Positions 10,387 to 24,524 of a stretch of DNA of 64,000 bases are shown here, piece by piece (within the stretch, counting starts at the first letter, position 1; each line of letters begins with the position of its first letter). Origin of the DNA: Rhabditoides inermis (taxonomy: Eukaryota; Nematoda; Chromadorea; Rhabditida; Rhabditidae); the NCBI GenBank assembly GCA_963966185.1, contig CAWZYM010000405.1, forward strand, positions 663,501 through 727,500, written 5' to 3'. Made by a program: the position numbers and the translations under genes. Under the pieces are notes generated by a model. It ran no database searches. It was not told where the DNA came from and saw only the letters and a list, made by a program, of their open reading frames with translations.

Positions 10387-10556
10387 GCTCATCGTCGACC
10401 ACCATCTGACGTGAATAGAAAGCCTCGAACAGGTTCGCATATTGCTGCTTGTTTATCGCACTGAGGGTTTAATTAAGTGTGAGCGACAGGTTTCTTCAGA
10501 GTTATCACTCTACACCATCACAATGAGATGCGACTTTGGATTTCGTCCGCCCCTGC
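10387..10556 (+). repeat. Monomer family C' (GGTTCGC / GTTTATCGC subtype)
   Basis: This is a C-type monomer with CC to TT at positions 48-49 (CAGGTTCGC) and TTGATCGC changed to TTTATCGC. It sits after a B unit and before a B unit in nearly every copy (1021, 20,437, 30,143, 32,177, 38,127, 42,377, 43,567, 45,607, 46,797), so it marks a conserved B-C'-B module. Confidence 0.8.
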
Positions 10557-11066
10557 GCTCATCGTCGACCACCATCTGACGTGAATAGAAAGCCTCGAAC
10601 AGGCCCCCATAATTCCGCATGTTGATCGCATTGAAAGTTTAAATAAGTGTGAGCGACAGGTTCCTTCAGAATTATCACTCTACACCATCACAATGAGATG
10701 CGACTTTGGATTTCGTCCGCCCCTGCGCTCATCGTCGACCACCATCTGACGTGATTAGAAAGCCTCGAACAGGCCCGCATAATTCCGCATGTTGATCGCA
10801 TTGAAAGTTTAAATAAGTGTGAGCGACAGGTTCCTTCAGAATTATCACTCTACACCATCACAATGAGATGCGACTTTGGATGTCGTCCGCCCCTGCGCTC
10901 ATCGTCGACGACCATCTGACGTGAATAGAAAGCCCTGAACAGGCCCGCATATTGCTGCTCATTGATCGCATTGAAGATTTAGGTAAGTGTGAGCGACAGG
11001 TTCCTTCAGAATTATCACTCTATACCATCACAATGAGATGCGACTTTGGATTTCGTCCGCCCCTGC

Positions 11067-11236
11067 GCTCATCGTCGATCACCATCTGACGTGAATAGAA
11101 AGCCTCGAACAGGCCCGCATATTTCTGCATATTGATCGCATTAAAGGTTTAAAAAAGTGTGAGCGACAGGTTCCTTCAGAATTATCACTCTACACCATCA
11201 CAATGAGATGCGACTTTGGATTTCGTCCGCCCCTGC
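11067..11236 (+). repeat. Monomer family A
   Basis: Family A differs from B in the variable window: GCATATTTCTGCATATTGAT in place of the ATAATTCCGCATGTT form, then ATTAAAGGTTTAAAAAAG. This copy has GTCGATC instead of GTCGACC near the start, which removes the SalI-type site. Similar copies with GATC are at 1701, 6129, 8347, 14,811, 21,117 and 24,695. Copies with ACTATC near position 130 (681, 10,047, 20,097, 29,803, 33,707, 36,087, 39,827 and others) form a distinct subfamily. Confidence 0.85.
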
Positions 11237-12936
11237 GCTCATCGTCGACCACCATCTGACGTGAATAGAAAGCCTCGAACAGGCCCGCATATTGCTGCTT
11301 GTTGATCGCACTGAGGGTTTAATTAAGTGTGAGCGACAGGTTTCTTCAGAATTATCACTCTACACCATCACAATGAGATGCGACTTTGGATTTCGTCCGC
11401 CCCTGCGCTCATCGTCGACCACCATCTGACGTGAATAGAAAGCCTCGAACAGGCCCGCATAATTCCGCATGTTGATCGCATTGAAAGTTTAAATAAGTGT
11501 GAGCGACAGGTTCCTTCAGAATTATCACTCTACACCATCACAATGAGATGCGACTTTGGATTTCGTCCGCCCCTGCGCTCATCGTCGACCACCATCTGAC
11601 GTGATTAGAAAGCCTCGAACAGGCCCGCATCATTCCGCATGTTGATCGCATTGAAAGTTTGAATAAGTGTGAGCGACAGGTTCCTTCAGAATTATCACTC
11701 TACACCATCACAATGAGATGCGACTTTGGATGTCGTCCGCCCCTGCGCTCATCGTCGACCACCATCTGACGTGAATAGAAAGCCCTGAACAGGCCCGCAT
11801 ATTGCTGCTCATTGATCGCATTGAAGATTTAGGTAAGTGTGAGCGACAGGTTCCTTCAGAATTATCACTCTACACCATCACAATGAGATGCGACTTTGGA
11901 TGTCGTCCGCCCCTGCGCTCATCGTCGACCACCATCTGACGTGATTAGAAAGCCTCGAACAGGCCCGCATAATTCCGCATGTTGATCGCATTGAAAGTTT
12001 AAATAAGTGTGAGCGACAGGTTCCTTCAGAATTATCACTCTATACCATCACAATGAGATGCGACTTTGGATGTCGTCCGCCCCTGCGCTCATCGTCGACC
12101 ACCATCTGACGTGATTAGAAAGCCTCGAACAGGCCCGCATAATTCCGCATGTTGATCGCATTGAGGGTTTAATTAAGTGTGAGCGACAGGTTCCTTCAGA
12201 ATTATCACTCTACACCATCACAATGAGATGCGACTTTGGATGTCGTCCGCCCCTGCGCTCATCGTCGACCACCATCTGACGTGATTAGAAAGCCTCGAAC
12301 AGGCCCGCATAATTCCGCATGTTGATCGCATTGAAAGTTTAAATAAGTGTGAGCGACAGGTTCCTTCAGAATTATCACTCTACACCATCACAATGAGATG
12401 CGACTTTGGATTTCGTCCGCCCCTGCGCTCATCGTCGACCACCATCTGACGTGAATAGAAAGCCTCGAACAGGCCCGCATAATTCCGCATGTTGATCGCA
12501 TTGAAAGTTTAAATAAGTGTGAGCGACAGGTTCCTTCAGATTTATCACTCTACACCATCACAATGATATGCGACTTTGGATTTCGTCCGCCACTGCGCTC
12601 ATCGTCGACCACCATCTGACGTGAATAGAAAGCCTCGAACAGGCCCGCATAATTCCGCATGTTGATCGCATTGAAAGTTTAAATAAGTGTGAGCGACAGG
12701 TTCCTTCAGAATTATCTTTTTACACCATCACAATGAGATGCGACTTTGGATGTCGTCCGCCCCTGCGCTCATCGTCGACCACCATCTGACGTGATTAGAA
12801 AGCCTCGAACAGGCCCGCATAATTCCGCATGTTGATCGCATTGAAAGTTTAAATAAGTGTGAGCGACAGGTTCCTTCAAAATTATCACTCTACACCATCA
12901 CAATGAGATGCGACTTTGGATGTCGTCCGCCCCTGC

Positions 12937-14300
12937 GCTCATCGTCGACCACCATCTGACGTGAATAGAAAGCCTCGAACAGGCCCGCATATTGCTGCTT
13001 GTTGATCGCATTGAGGGTTTAATTAAGTGTGAGCGACAGGTTCCTTCAGAATTATGTATCACTCTACACCATCACAATGAGATGCGACTATGGATTTCGT
13101 CCGCCCCTGCGCTCATCGTCGACCACCATCTGACGTGAATAGAAAGCCTCGAACAGGCCCGCATAATTCCGCATGTTGATCGCATTGAAAGTTTAAATAA
13201 GTGTGAGCGACAGGTTCCTTCAGATTTATCACTCTACACCATCACAATGAGATGCGACTTTGGATTTCGTCCGCCCCTGCGCTCATCGTCGACCACCATC
13301 TGACGTGAATAGAAAGCCTCGAACAGGCCCGCATAATTCCGCATGTTGATCGCATTGAAAGTTTAAATAAGTGTGAGCGACAGGTTCCTTCAGAATTATC
13401 ACTCTACACCATCACAATGAGATGCGACTTTGGATTTCGTCCGCCCCTGCGCTCATCGTCGACCACCATCTGACGTGAATAGAAAGCCTCGAACAGGCCC
13501 GCATAATTCCGCATGTTGATCGCATTGAAAGTTTAAATAAGTGTGAGCGACAGGTTCCTTCAGAATTATCACTCTACACCATCACAATGAGATGCGACTT
13601 TGGATTTCGTCCGCCCCTGCGCTCATCGTCGACCACCATCTGACGTGATTAGAAAGCCTCGAACAGGCCCGCATCATTCCGCATGTTGATCGCATTGAAA
13701 GTTTGAATAAGTGTGAGCGACAGGTTCCTTCAGAATTATCACTCTACACCATCACAATGAGATGCGACTTTGGATGTCGTCCGCCCCTGCGCTCATCGTC
13801 GACCACCATCTGACGTGAATAGAAAGCCCTGAACAGGCCCGCATATTGCTGCTCATTGATCGCATTGAAGATTTAGGTAAGTGTGAGCGACAGGTTCCTT
13901 CAGAATTATCACTCTACACCATCACAATGAGATGCGACTTTGGATGTCGTCCGCCCCTGCGCTCATCGTCGACCACCATCTGACGTGATTAGAAAGCCTC
14001 GAACAGGCCCGCATAATTCCGCATGTTGATCGCATTGAAAGTTTAAATAAGTGTGAGCGACAGGTTCCTTCAGAATTATCACTCTATACCATCACAATGA
14101 GATGCGACTTTGGATGTCGTCCGCCCCTGCGCTCATCGTCGACCACCATCTGACGTGATTAGAAAGCCTCGAACAGGCCCGCATAATTCCGCATGTTGAT
14201 CGCATTGAGGGTTTAATTAAGTGTGAGCGACAGGTTCCTTCAGAATTATCACTCTACACCATCACAATGAGATGCGACTTTGGATGTCGTCCGCCCCTGC
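12937..14300 (+). repeat. 1,364-bp block G'-B-B-B-F-D-B-Bg, copy 1
   Basis: Eight monomers beginning with a G' unit that has the private change GACTATGG. The same order and mark recur at 16,855-18,218, an offset of 3,918 bp (23 monomers plus two GTAT insertions). The GACTATGG mark also occurs in the units at 18,903 and 23,671, so this unit has been copied several times. Confidence 0.82.
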
Positions 14301-16854
14301 GCTCATCGTCGACCACCATCTGACGTGATTAGAAAGCCTCGAACAGGCCCGCATCATTCCGCATGTTGATCGCATTGAAAGTTTGAATAAGTGTGAGCGA
14401 CAGGTTCCTTCAGAATTATCACTCTACACCATCACAATGAGATGCGACTTTGGATGTCGTCCGCCCCTGCGCTCATCGTCGACCACCATCTGACGTGAAT
14501 AGAAAGCCTCGAACAGGCCCGCATAATTCCGCATGTTGATCGCATTGAAAGTTTAAATAAGTGTGAGCGACAGGTTCCTTCAGAATTATCACTCTACACC
14601 ATCACAATGAGATGCGACTTTGGATTTCGTCCGCCCCTGCGCTCATCGTCGACCACCATCTGACGTGATTAGAAAGCCTCGAACAGGCCCGCATAATTCC
14701 GCATGTTGATCGCATTGAAAGTTTAAATAAGTGTGAGCGACAGGTTCCTTCAGAATTATCACTCTATACCATCACAATGAGATGCGACTTTGGATTTCGT
14801 CCGCCCCTGCGCTCATCGTCGATCACCATCTGACGTGAATAGAAAGCCTCGAACAGGCCCGCATATTTCTGCATATTGATCGCATTAAAGGTTTAAAAAA
14901 GTGTGAGCGACAGGTTCCTTCAGAATTATCACTCTACACCATCACAATGAGATGCGACTTTGGATTTCGTCCGCCCCTGCGCTCATCGTCGACCACCATC
15001 TGACGTGAATAGAAAGCCTCGAACAGGCCCGCATATTGCTGCTTGTTGATCGCACTGAGGGTTTAATTAAGTGTGAGCGACAGGTTTCTTCAGAATTATC
15101 ACTCTACACCATCACAATGAGATGCGACTTTGGATTTCGTCCGCCCCTGCGCTCATCGTCGACCACCATCTGACGTGAATAGAAAGCCTCGAACAGGCCC
15201 GCATAATTCCGCATGTTGATCGCATTGAAAGTTTAAATAAGTGTGAGCGACAGGTTCCTTCAGAATTATCACTCTACACCATCACAATGAGATGCGACTT
15301 TGGATTTCGTCCGCCCCTGCGCTCATCGTCGACCACCATCTGACGTGATTAGAAAGCCTCGAACAGGCCCGCATCATTCCGCATGTTGATCGCATTGAAA
15401 GTTTGAATAAGTGTGAGCGACAGGTTCCTTCAGAATTATCACTCTACACCATCACAATGAGATGCGACTTTGGATGTCGTCCGCCCCTGCGCTCATCGTC
15501 GATCACCATCTGACGTGATTAGAAAGCCTCGAACAGGCCCGCATAATTCCGCATGTTGATCGCATTGAAAGTTTAAATAAGTGTGAGCGACAGGTTCCTT
15601 CAGAATTATCACTCTATACCATCACAATGAGATGCGACTTTGGATGTCGTCCGCCCCTGCGCTCATCGTCGACCACCATCTGACGTGATTAGAAAGCCTC
15701 GAACAGGCCCGCATAATTCCGCATGTTGATCGCATTGAGGGTTTAATTAAGTGTGAGCGACAGGTTCCTTCAGAATTATCACTCTACACCATCACAATGA
15801 GATGCGACTTTGGATGTCGTCCGCCCCTGCGCTCATCGTCGACCACCATCTGACGTGATTAGAAAGCCTCGAACAGGCCCGCATAATTCCGCATGTTGAT
15901 CGCATTGAAAGTTTAAATAAGTGTGAGCGACAGGTTCCTTCAGAATTATCACTCTACACCATCACAATGAGATGCGACTTTGGATTTCGTCCGCCCCTGC
16001 GCTCATCGTCGACCACCATCTGACGTGAATAGAAAGCCTCGAACAGGCCCGCATATTGCTGCTTGTTGATCGCATTGAAAGTTTAATTAAGTGTGAGCGA
16101 CAGGTTCCTTCAGAATTATGTATCACTCTACACCATCACAATGAGATGCGACTTTGGATTTCGTCCGCCCCTGCGCTCATCGTCGACCACCATCTGACGT
16201 GAATAGAAAGCCTCGAACAGGCCCGCATAATTCCGCATGTTGATCGCATTGAAAGTTTAAATAAGTGTGAGCGACAGGTTCCTTCAGATTTATCACTCTA
16301 CACCATCACAATGATATGCGACTTTGGATTTCGTCCGCCACTGCGCTCATCGTCGACCACCATCTGACGTGAATAGAAAGCCTCGAACAGGCCCGCATAA
16401 TTCCGCATGTTGATCGCATTGAAAGTTTAAATAAGTGTGAGCGACAGGTTCCTTCAGAATTATCTTTTTACACCATCACAATGAGATGCGACTTTGGATG
16501 TCGTCCGCCCCTGCGCTCATCGTCGACCACCATCTGACGTGATTAGAAAGCCTCGAACAGGCCCGCATAATTCCGCATGTTGATCGCATTGAAAGTTTAA
16601 ATAAGTGTGAGCGACAGATTCCTTCAGAATTATCACTCTATACCATCACAATGAGATGCGACTTTGGATGTCGTCCGCCCCTGCGCTCATCGTCGACCAC
16701 CATCTGACGTGATTAGAAAGCCTCGAACAGGCCCGCATAATTCCGCATGTTGATCGCATTGAAAGTTTAAACAAGTGTGAGCGACAGGTTCCTTCAAAAT
16801 TATCACTCTACACCATCACAATGAGATGCGACTTTGGATGTCGTCCGCCCCTGC

Positions 16855-18218
16855 GCTCATCGTCGACCACCATCTGACGTGAATAGAAAGCCTCGAACAG
16901 GCCCGCATATTGCTGCTTGTTGATCGCATTGAGGGTTTAATTAAGTGTGAGCGACAGGTTCCTTCAGAATTATGTATCACTCTACACCATCACAATGAGA
17001 TGCGACTATGGATTTCGTCCGCCCCTGCGCTCATCGTCGACCACCATCTGACGTGAATAGAAAGCCTCGAACAGGCCCGCATAATTCCGCATGTTGATCG
17101 CATTGAAAGTTTAAATAAGTGTGAGCGACAGGTTCCTTCAGATTTATCACTCTACACCATCACAATGAGATGCGACTTTGGATTTCGTCCGCCCCTGCGC
17201 TCATCGTCGACCACCATCTGACGTGAATAGAAAGCCTCGAACAGGCCCGCATAATTCCGCATGTTGATCGCATTGAAAGTTTAAATAAGTGTGAGCGACA
17301 GGTTCCTTCAGAATTATCACTCTACACCATCACAATGAGATGCGACTTTGGATTTCGTCCGCCCCTGCGCTCATCGTCGACCACCATCTGACGTGAATAG
17401 AAAGCCTCGAACAGGCCCGCATAATTCCGCATGTTGATCGCATTGAAAGTTTAAATAAGTGTGAGCGACAGGTTCCTTCAGAATTATCACTCTACACCAT
17501 CACAATGAGATGCGACTTTGGATTTCGTCCGCCCCTGCGCTCATCGTCGACCACCATCTGACGTGATTAGAAAGCCTCGAACAGGCCCGCATCATTCCGC
17601 ATGTTGATCGCATTGAAAGTTTGAATAAGTGTGAGCGACAGGTTCCTTCAGAATTATCACTCTACACCATCACAATGAGATGCGACTTTGGATGTCGTCC
17701 GCCCCTGCGCTCATCGTCGACCACCATCTGACGTGAATAGAAAGCCCTGAACAGGCCCGCATATTGCTGCTCATTGATCGCATTGAAGATTTAGGTAAGT
17801 GTGAGCGACAGGTTCCTTCAGAATTATCACTCTACACCATCACAATGAGATGCGACTTTGGATGTCGTCCGCCCCTGCGCTCATCGTCGACCACCATCTG
17901 ACGTGATTAGAAAGCCTCGAACAGGCCCGCATAATTCCGCATGTTGATCGCATTGAAAGTTTAAATAAGTGTGAGCGACAGGTTCCTTCAGAATTATCAC
18001 TCTATACCATCACAATGAGATGCGACTTTGGATGTCGTCCGCCCCTGCGCTCATCGTCGACCACCATCTGACGTGATTAGAAAGCCTCGAACAGGCCCGC
18101 ATAATTCCGCATGTTGATCGCATTGAGGGTTTAATTAAGTGTGAGCGACAGGTTCCTTCAGAATTATCACTCTACACCATCACAATGAGATGCGACTTTG
18201 GATGTCGTCCGCCCCTGC
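16855..18218 (+). repeat. 1,364-bp block G'-B-B-B-F-D-B-Bg, copy 2
   Basis: This is the second copy of 12,937-14,300. It is followed by B, G, H, I, whereas the first copy is followed by F, so the homologous block ends here. Confidence 0.82.
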
Positions 18219-19416
18219 GCTCATCGTCGACCACCATCTGACGTGATTAGAAAGCCTCGAACAGGCCCGCATAATTCCGCATGTTGATCGCATTGAAAGT
18301 TTAAATAAGTGTGAGCGACAGGTTCCTTCAGAATTATCACTCTACACCATCACAATGAGATGCGACTTTGGATTTCGTCCGCCCCTGCGCTCATCGTCGA
18401 CCACCATCTGACGTGAATAGAAAGCCTCGAACAGGCCCGCATATTGCTGCTTGTTGATCGCATTGAAAGTTTAATTAAGTGTGAGCGACAGGTTCCTTCA
18501 GAATTATGTATCACTCTACACCATCACAATGAGATGCGACTTTGGATTTCGTCCGCCCCTGCGCTCATCGTCGACCACCATCTGACGTGAATAGAAAGCC
18601 TCGAACAGGCCCGCATAATTCCGCATGTTGATCGCATTGAAAGTTTAAATAAGTGTGAGCGACAGGTTCCTTCAGATTTATCACTCTACACCATCACAAT
18701 GATATGCGACTTTGGATTTCGTCCGCCACTGCGCTCATCGTCGACCACCATCTGACGTGAATAGAATGCCTCGAACAGGCCCGCATAATTCCGCATGTTG
18801 ATCGCATTGAAAGTTTAAATAAGTGTGAGCGACAGGTTCCTTCACAATTATCTTTTTACACCATCACAATGAGATGCGACTTTGGATGTCGTCCGCCCCT
18901 GCGCTCATCGTCGACCACCATCTGACGTGAATAGAAAGCCTCGAACAGGCCCGCATATTGCTGCTTGTTGATCGCATTGAGGGTTTAATTAAGTGTGAGC
19001 GACAGGTTCCTTCAGAATTATGTATCACTCTACACCATCACAATGAGATGCGACTATGGATTTCGTCCGCCCCTGCGCTCATCGTCGACCACCATCTGAC
19101 GTGAATAGAAAGCCTCGAACAGGCCCGCATAATTCCGCATGTTGATCGCATTGAAAGTTTAAATAAGTGTGAGCGACAGGTTCCTTCAGAATTATCACTC
19201 TACACCATCACAATGAGATGCGACTTCGGATGTCGTCCGCCCCTGCGCTCATCGTCGACCACCATCTGACGTGATTAGAAAGCCTCGAACAGGCCCGCAT
19301 ATTTCTGCATATTGATCGCATTGAAGGTTTAAAAAAGTGTGAGCGACAGATTCCTTCAGAATTATCACTCTACACCATCACAATGAGATGCGACTTTGGA
19401 TGTCGTCCTCCCCTGC

Positions 19417-21626
19417 GCTCATCGTCGACCACCATCTGACGTGAATAGAAAACCTCGAACAGGCCCGCATATTTCTGCATATTGATCGCATTAAAGGTTT
19501 ATAAAAGTGTGAGCGACAGGTTCCTTCAGAATTATCACTCTACACCATCACAATGAGATGCGACTTTGGATGTCGTCCGCCCCTGCGCTCATCGTCGACC
19601 ACCATCTGACGTGATTAGAAAGCCTCGAACAGGCCCGCATATTTCTGCATATTGATCGCGTTGAAGGTTTAAAAAAGTGTGAGCGACAGATTCCTTCAGA
19701 ATTATCACTCTACACCATCACAATGAGATGCGACTTTGGATGTCGTCCTCCCCTGCGCTCATCGTCGACCACCATCTGACGTGAATAGAAAACCTCGAAC
19801 AGGCCCGCATATTTCTGCATATTGATCGCATTAAAGGTTTAAAAAAGTGTGAGCGACAGGTTCCTTCAGAATTATCACTCTACACCATCACAATGAGATG
19901 CGACTTTGGATGTCGTCCGCCCCTGCGCTCATCGTCGACCACCATCTGACGTGATTAGAAAGCCTCGAACAGGCCCGCATAATTCCGCATGTTGATCGCA
20001 TTGAAAGTTTAAATAAGTGTGAGCGACAGGTTCCTTCAGATTTATCACTCTATACCTTCACAATGAGATGCGACTTTGGATTTCGTCCGCCCCTGCGCTC
20101 ATCGTCGACCACCATCTGACGTGAATAGAAAGCCTCGAACAGGCCCGCATATTTCTGCATATTGATCGCATTAAAGGTTTAAAAAAGTGTGAGCGACAGG
20201 TTCCTTCAGAATTATCACTCTACACTATCACAATGAGATGCGACTTTGGATGTCGTCCGCCCCTGCGCTCATCGTCGACCACCATCTGACGTGATTAGAA
20301 AGCCTCGAACAGGCCCGCTTAATTCCGCATGTTGATCGCATTGAAAGTTTAAATAAGTGTGAGCGACAGGTTCCTTCAGAATTATCACTCTACACCATCA
20401 CAATGAGATGCGACTTTGGATTTCGTCCGCCCCTGCGCTCATCGTCGACCACCATCTTACGTGAATAGAAAGCCTCGAACAGGTTCGCATATTGCTGCTT
20501 GTTTATCGCACTGAGGGTTTAATTAAGTGTGAGCGACAGGTTTCTTCAGAATTATCACTCTACACCATCACAATGAGATGCGACTTTGGATTTCGTCCGC
20601 CCCTGCGCTCATCGTCGACCACCATCTGACGTGAATAGAAAGCCTCGAACAGGCCCGCATAATTCCGCATGTTGATCGCATTGAAAGTTTAAATAAGTGT
20701 GAGCGACAGGTTCCTTCAGAATTATCACTCTACACCATCACAATGAGATGCGACTTTGGATTTCGTCCGCCCCTGCGCTCATCGTCGACCACCATCTGAC
20801 GTGATTAGAAAGCCTCGAACAGGCCCGCATAATTCCGCATGTTGATCGCATTGAAAGTTTAAATAAGTGTGAGCGACAGGTTCCTTCAGAATTATCACTC
20901 TACACCATCACAATGAGATGCGACTTTGGATGTCGTCCGCCCCTGCGCTCATCGTCGACGACCATCTGACGTGAATAGAAAGCCCTGAACAGGCCCGCAT
21001 ATTGCTGCTCATTGATCGCATTGAAGATTTAGGTAAGTGTGAGCGACAGGTTCCTTCAGAATTATCACTCTATACCATCACAATGAGATGCGACTTTGGA
21101 TTTCGTCCGCCCCTGCGCTCATCGTCGATCACCATCTGACGTGAATAGAAAGCCTCGAACAGGCCCGCATATTTCTGCATATTGATCGCATTAACGGTTT
21201 AAAAAAGTGTGAGCGACAGGTTCCTTCAGAATTATCACTCTACACCATCACAATGAGATGCGACTTTGGATTTCGTCCGCCCCTGCGCTCATCGTCGACC
21301 ACCATCTGACGTGAATAGAAAGCCTCGAACAGGCCCGCATATTGCTGCTTGTTGATCGCACTGAGGGTTTAATTAAGTGTGAGCGACAGGTTTCTTCAGA
21401 ATTATCACTCTACACCATCACAATGAGATGCGACTTTGGATTTCGTCCGCCCCTGCGCTCATCGTCGACCACCATCTGACGTGAATAGAAAGCCTCGAAC
21501 AGGCCCGCATAATTCCGCATGTTGATCGCATTGAAAGTTTAAATAAGTGTGAGCGACAGGTTCCTTCAGAATTATCACTCTACACCATCACAATGAGATG
21601 CGACTTTGGATTTCGTCCGCCCCTGC
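19417..21626 (+). repeat. Thirteen-monomer block, right copy
   Basis: This is the duplicate of 1-2210. The two diverge in monomer order after this point: the left copy continues with C, B, F, B, while this copy continues F, D, B, D, D, F, D. Two tandem D monomers at 22,137 and 22,307 look like a local expansion. Confidence 0.8.
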
Positions 21627-24524
21627 GCTCATCGTCGACCACCATCTGACGTGATTAGAAAGCCTCGAACAGGCCCGCATCATTCCGCATGTTGATCGCA
21701 TTGAAAGTTTGAATAAGTGTGAGCGACAGGTTCCTTCAGAATTATCACTCTACACCATCACAATGAGATGCGACTTTGGATGTCGTCCGCCCCTGCGCTC
21801 ATCGTCGACCACCATCTGACGTGAATAGAAAGCCCTGAACAGGCCCGCATATTGCTGCTCATTGATCGCATTGAAGATTTAGGTAAGTGTGAGCGACAGG
21901 TTCCTTCAGAATTATCACTCTACACCATCACAATGAGATGCGACTTTGGATGTCGTCCGCCCCTGCGCTCATCGTCGACCACCATCTGACGTGATTAGAA
22001 AGCCTCGAACAGGCCCGCATAATTCCGCATGTTGATCGCATTGAAAGTTTAAATAAGTGTGAGCGACAGGTTCCTTCAGAATTATCACTCTACACCATCA
22101 CAATGAGATGCGACTTTGGATGTCGTCCGCCCCTGCGCTCATCGTCGACCACCATCTGACGTGAATAGAAAGCCCTGAACAGGCCCGCATATTGCTGCTC
22201 ATTGATCGCATTGAAGATTTAGGTAAGTGTGAGCGACAGGTTCCTTCAGAATTATCACTCTACACCATCACAATGAGATGCGACTTTGGATGTCGTCCGC
22301 CCCTGCGCTCATCGTCGACCACCATCTGACGTGAATAGAAAGCCCTGAACAGGCCCGCATATTGCTGCTCATTGATCGCATTGAAGATTTAGGTAAGTGT
22401 GAGCGACAGGTTCCTTCAGAATTATCACTCTACACCATCACAATGAGATGCGACTTTGGATGTCGTCCGCCCCTGCGCTCATCGTCGACCACCATCTGAC
22501 GTGATTAGAAAGCCTCGAACAGGCCCGCATCATTCCGCATGTTGATCGCATTGAAAGTTTGAATAAGTGTGAGCGACAGGTTCCTTCAGAATTATCACTC
22601 TACACCATCACAATGAGATGCGACTTTGGATGTCGTCCGCCCCTGCGCTCATCGTCGACCACCATCTGACGTGAATAGAAAGCCCTGAACAGGCCCGCAT
22701 ATTGCTGCTCATTGATCGCATTGAAGATTTAGGTAAGTGTGAGCGACAGGTTCCTTCAGAATTATCACTCTACACCATCACAATGAGATGCGACTTTGGA
22801 TGTCGTCCGCCCCTGCGCTCATCGTCGACCACCATCTGACGTGATTAGAAAGCCTCGAACAGGCCCGCATAATTCCGCATGTTGATCGCATTGAAAGTTT
22901 AAATAAGTGTGAGCGACAGGTTCCTTCAGAATTATCACTCTACACCATCACAATGAGATGCGACTTTGGATTTCGTCCGCCCCTGCGCTCATCGTCGACC
23001 ACCATCTGACGTGAATAGAAAGCCTCGAACAGGCCCGCATATTGCTGCTTGTTGATCGCATTGAAAGTTTAATTAAGTGTGAGCGACAGGTTCCTTCAGA
23101 ATTATGTATCACTCTACACCATCACAATGAGATGCGACTTTGGATTTCGTCCGCCCCTGCGCTCATCGTCGACCACCATCTGACGTGAATAGAAAGCCTC
23201 GAACAGGCCCGCATAATTCCGCATGTTGATCGCATTGAAAGTTTAAATAAGTGTGAGCGACAGGTTCCTTCAGATTTATCACTCTACACCATCACAATGA
23301 TATGCGACTTTGGATTTCGTCCGCCACTGCGCTCATCGTCGACCACCATCTGACGTGAATAGAAAGCCTCGAACAGGCCCGCATAATTCCGCATGTTGAT
23401 CGCATTGAAAGTTTAAATAAGTGTGAGCGACAGGTTCCTTCAGAATTATCTTTTTACACCATCACAATGAGATGCGACTTTGGATGTCGTCCGCCCCTGC
23501 GCTCATCGTCGACCACCATCTGACGTGATTAGAAAGCCTCGAACAGGCCCGCATAATTCCGCATGTTGATCGCATTGAAAGTTTAAACAAGTGTGAGCGA
23601 CAGGTTCCTTCAAAATTATCACTCTACACCATCACAATGAGATGCGACTTTGGATGTCGTCCGCCCCTGCGCTCATCGTCGACCACCATCTGACGTGAAT
23701 AGAAAGCCTCGAACAGGCCCGCATATTGCTGCTTGTTGATCGCATTGAGGGTTTAATTAAGTGTGAGCGACAGGTTCCTTCAGAATTATGTATCACTCTA
23801 CACCATCACAATGAGATGCGACTATGGATTTTGTCCGCCCCTGCGCTCATCGTCGACCACCATCTGACGTGAATAGAAAGCCTCGAACAGGCCCGCATAA
23901 TTCCGCATGTTGATCGCATTGAAAGTTTAAATAAGTGTGAGCGACAGGTTCCTTCAGATTTATCACTCTACACCATCACAATGAGATGCGACTTCGGATG
24001 TCGTCCGCCCCTGCGCTCATCGTCGACCACCATCTGACGTGATTAGAAAGCCTCGAACAGGCCCGCATAATTCCGCATGTTGATCGCATTGAAAGTTTAA
24101 ATAAGTGTGAGCGACAGGTTCCTTCAGATTTATCACTCTACACCATCACAATGATATGCGACTTTGGATTTCGTCCGCCACTGCGCTCATCGTCGACCAC
24201 CATCTGACGTGAATAGAAAGCCTCGAACAGGCCCGCATAATTCCGCATGTTGATCGCATTGAAAGTTTAAATAAGTGTGAGCGACAGGTTCCTTCAGAAT
24301 TATCTTTTTACACCATCACAATGAGATGCGACTTTGGATGTCGTCCGCCCCTGCGCTCATCGTCGACCACCATCTGACGTGATTAGAAAGCCTCGAACAG
24401 GCCCGCATAATTCCGCATGTTGATCGCATTGAAAGTTTAAACAAGTGTGAGCGACAGGTTCCTTCAAAATTATCACTCTACACCATCACAATGAGATGCG
24501 ACTTTGGATGTCGTCCGCCCCTGC

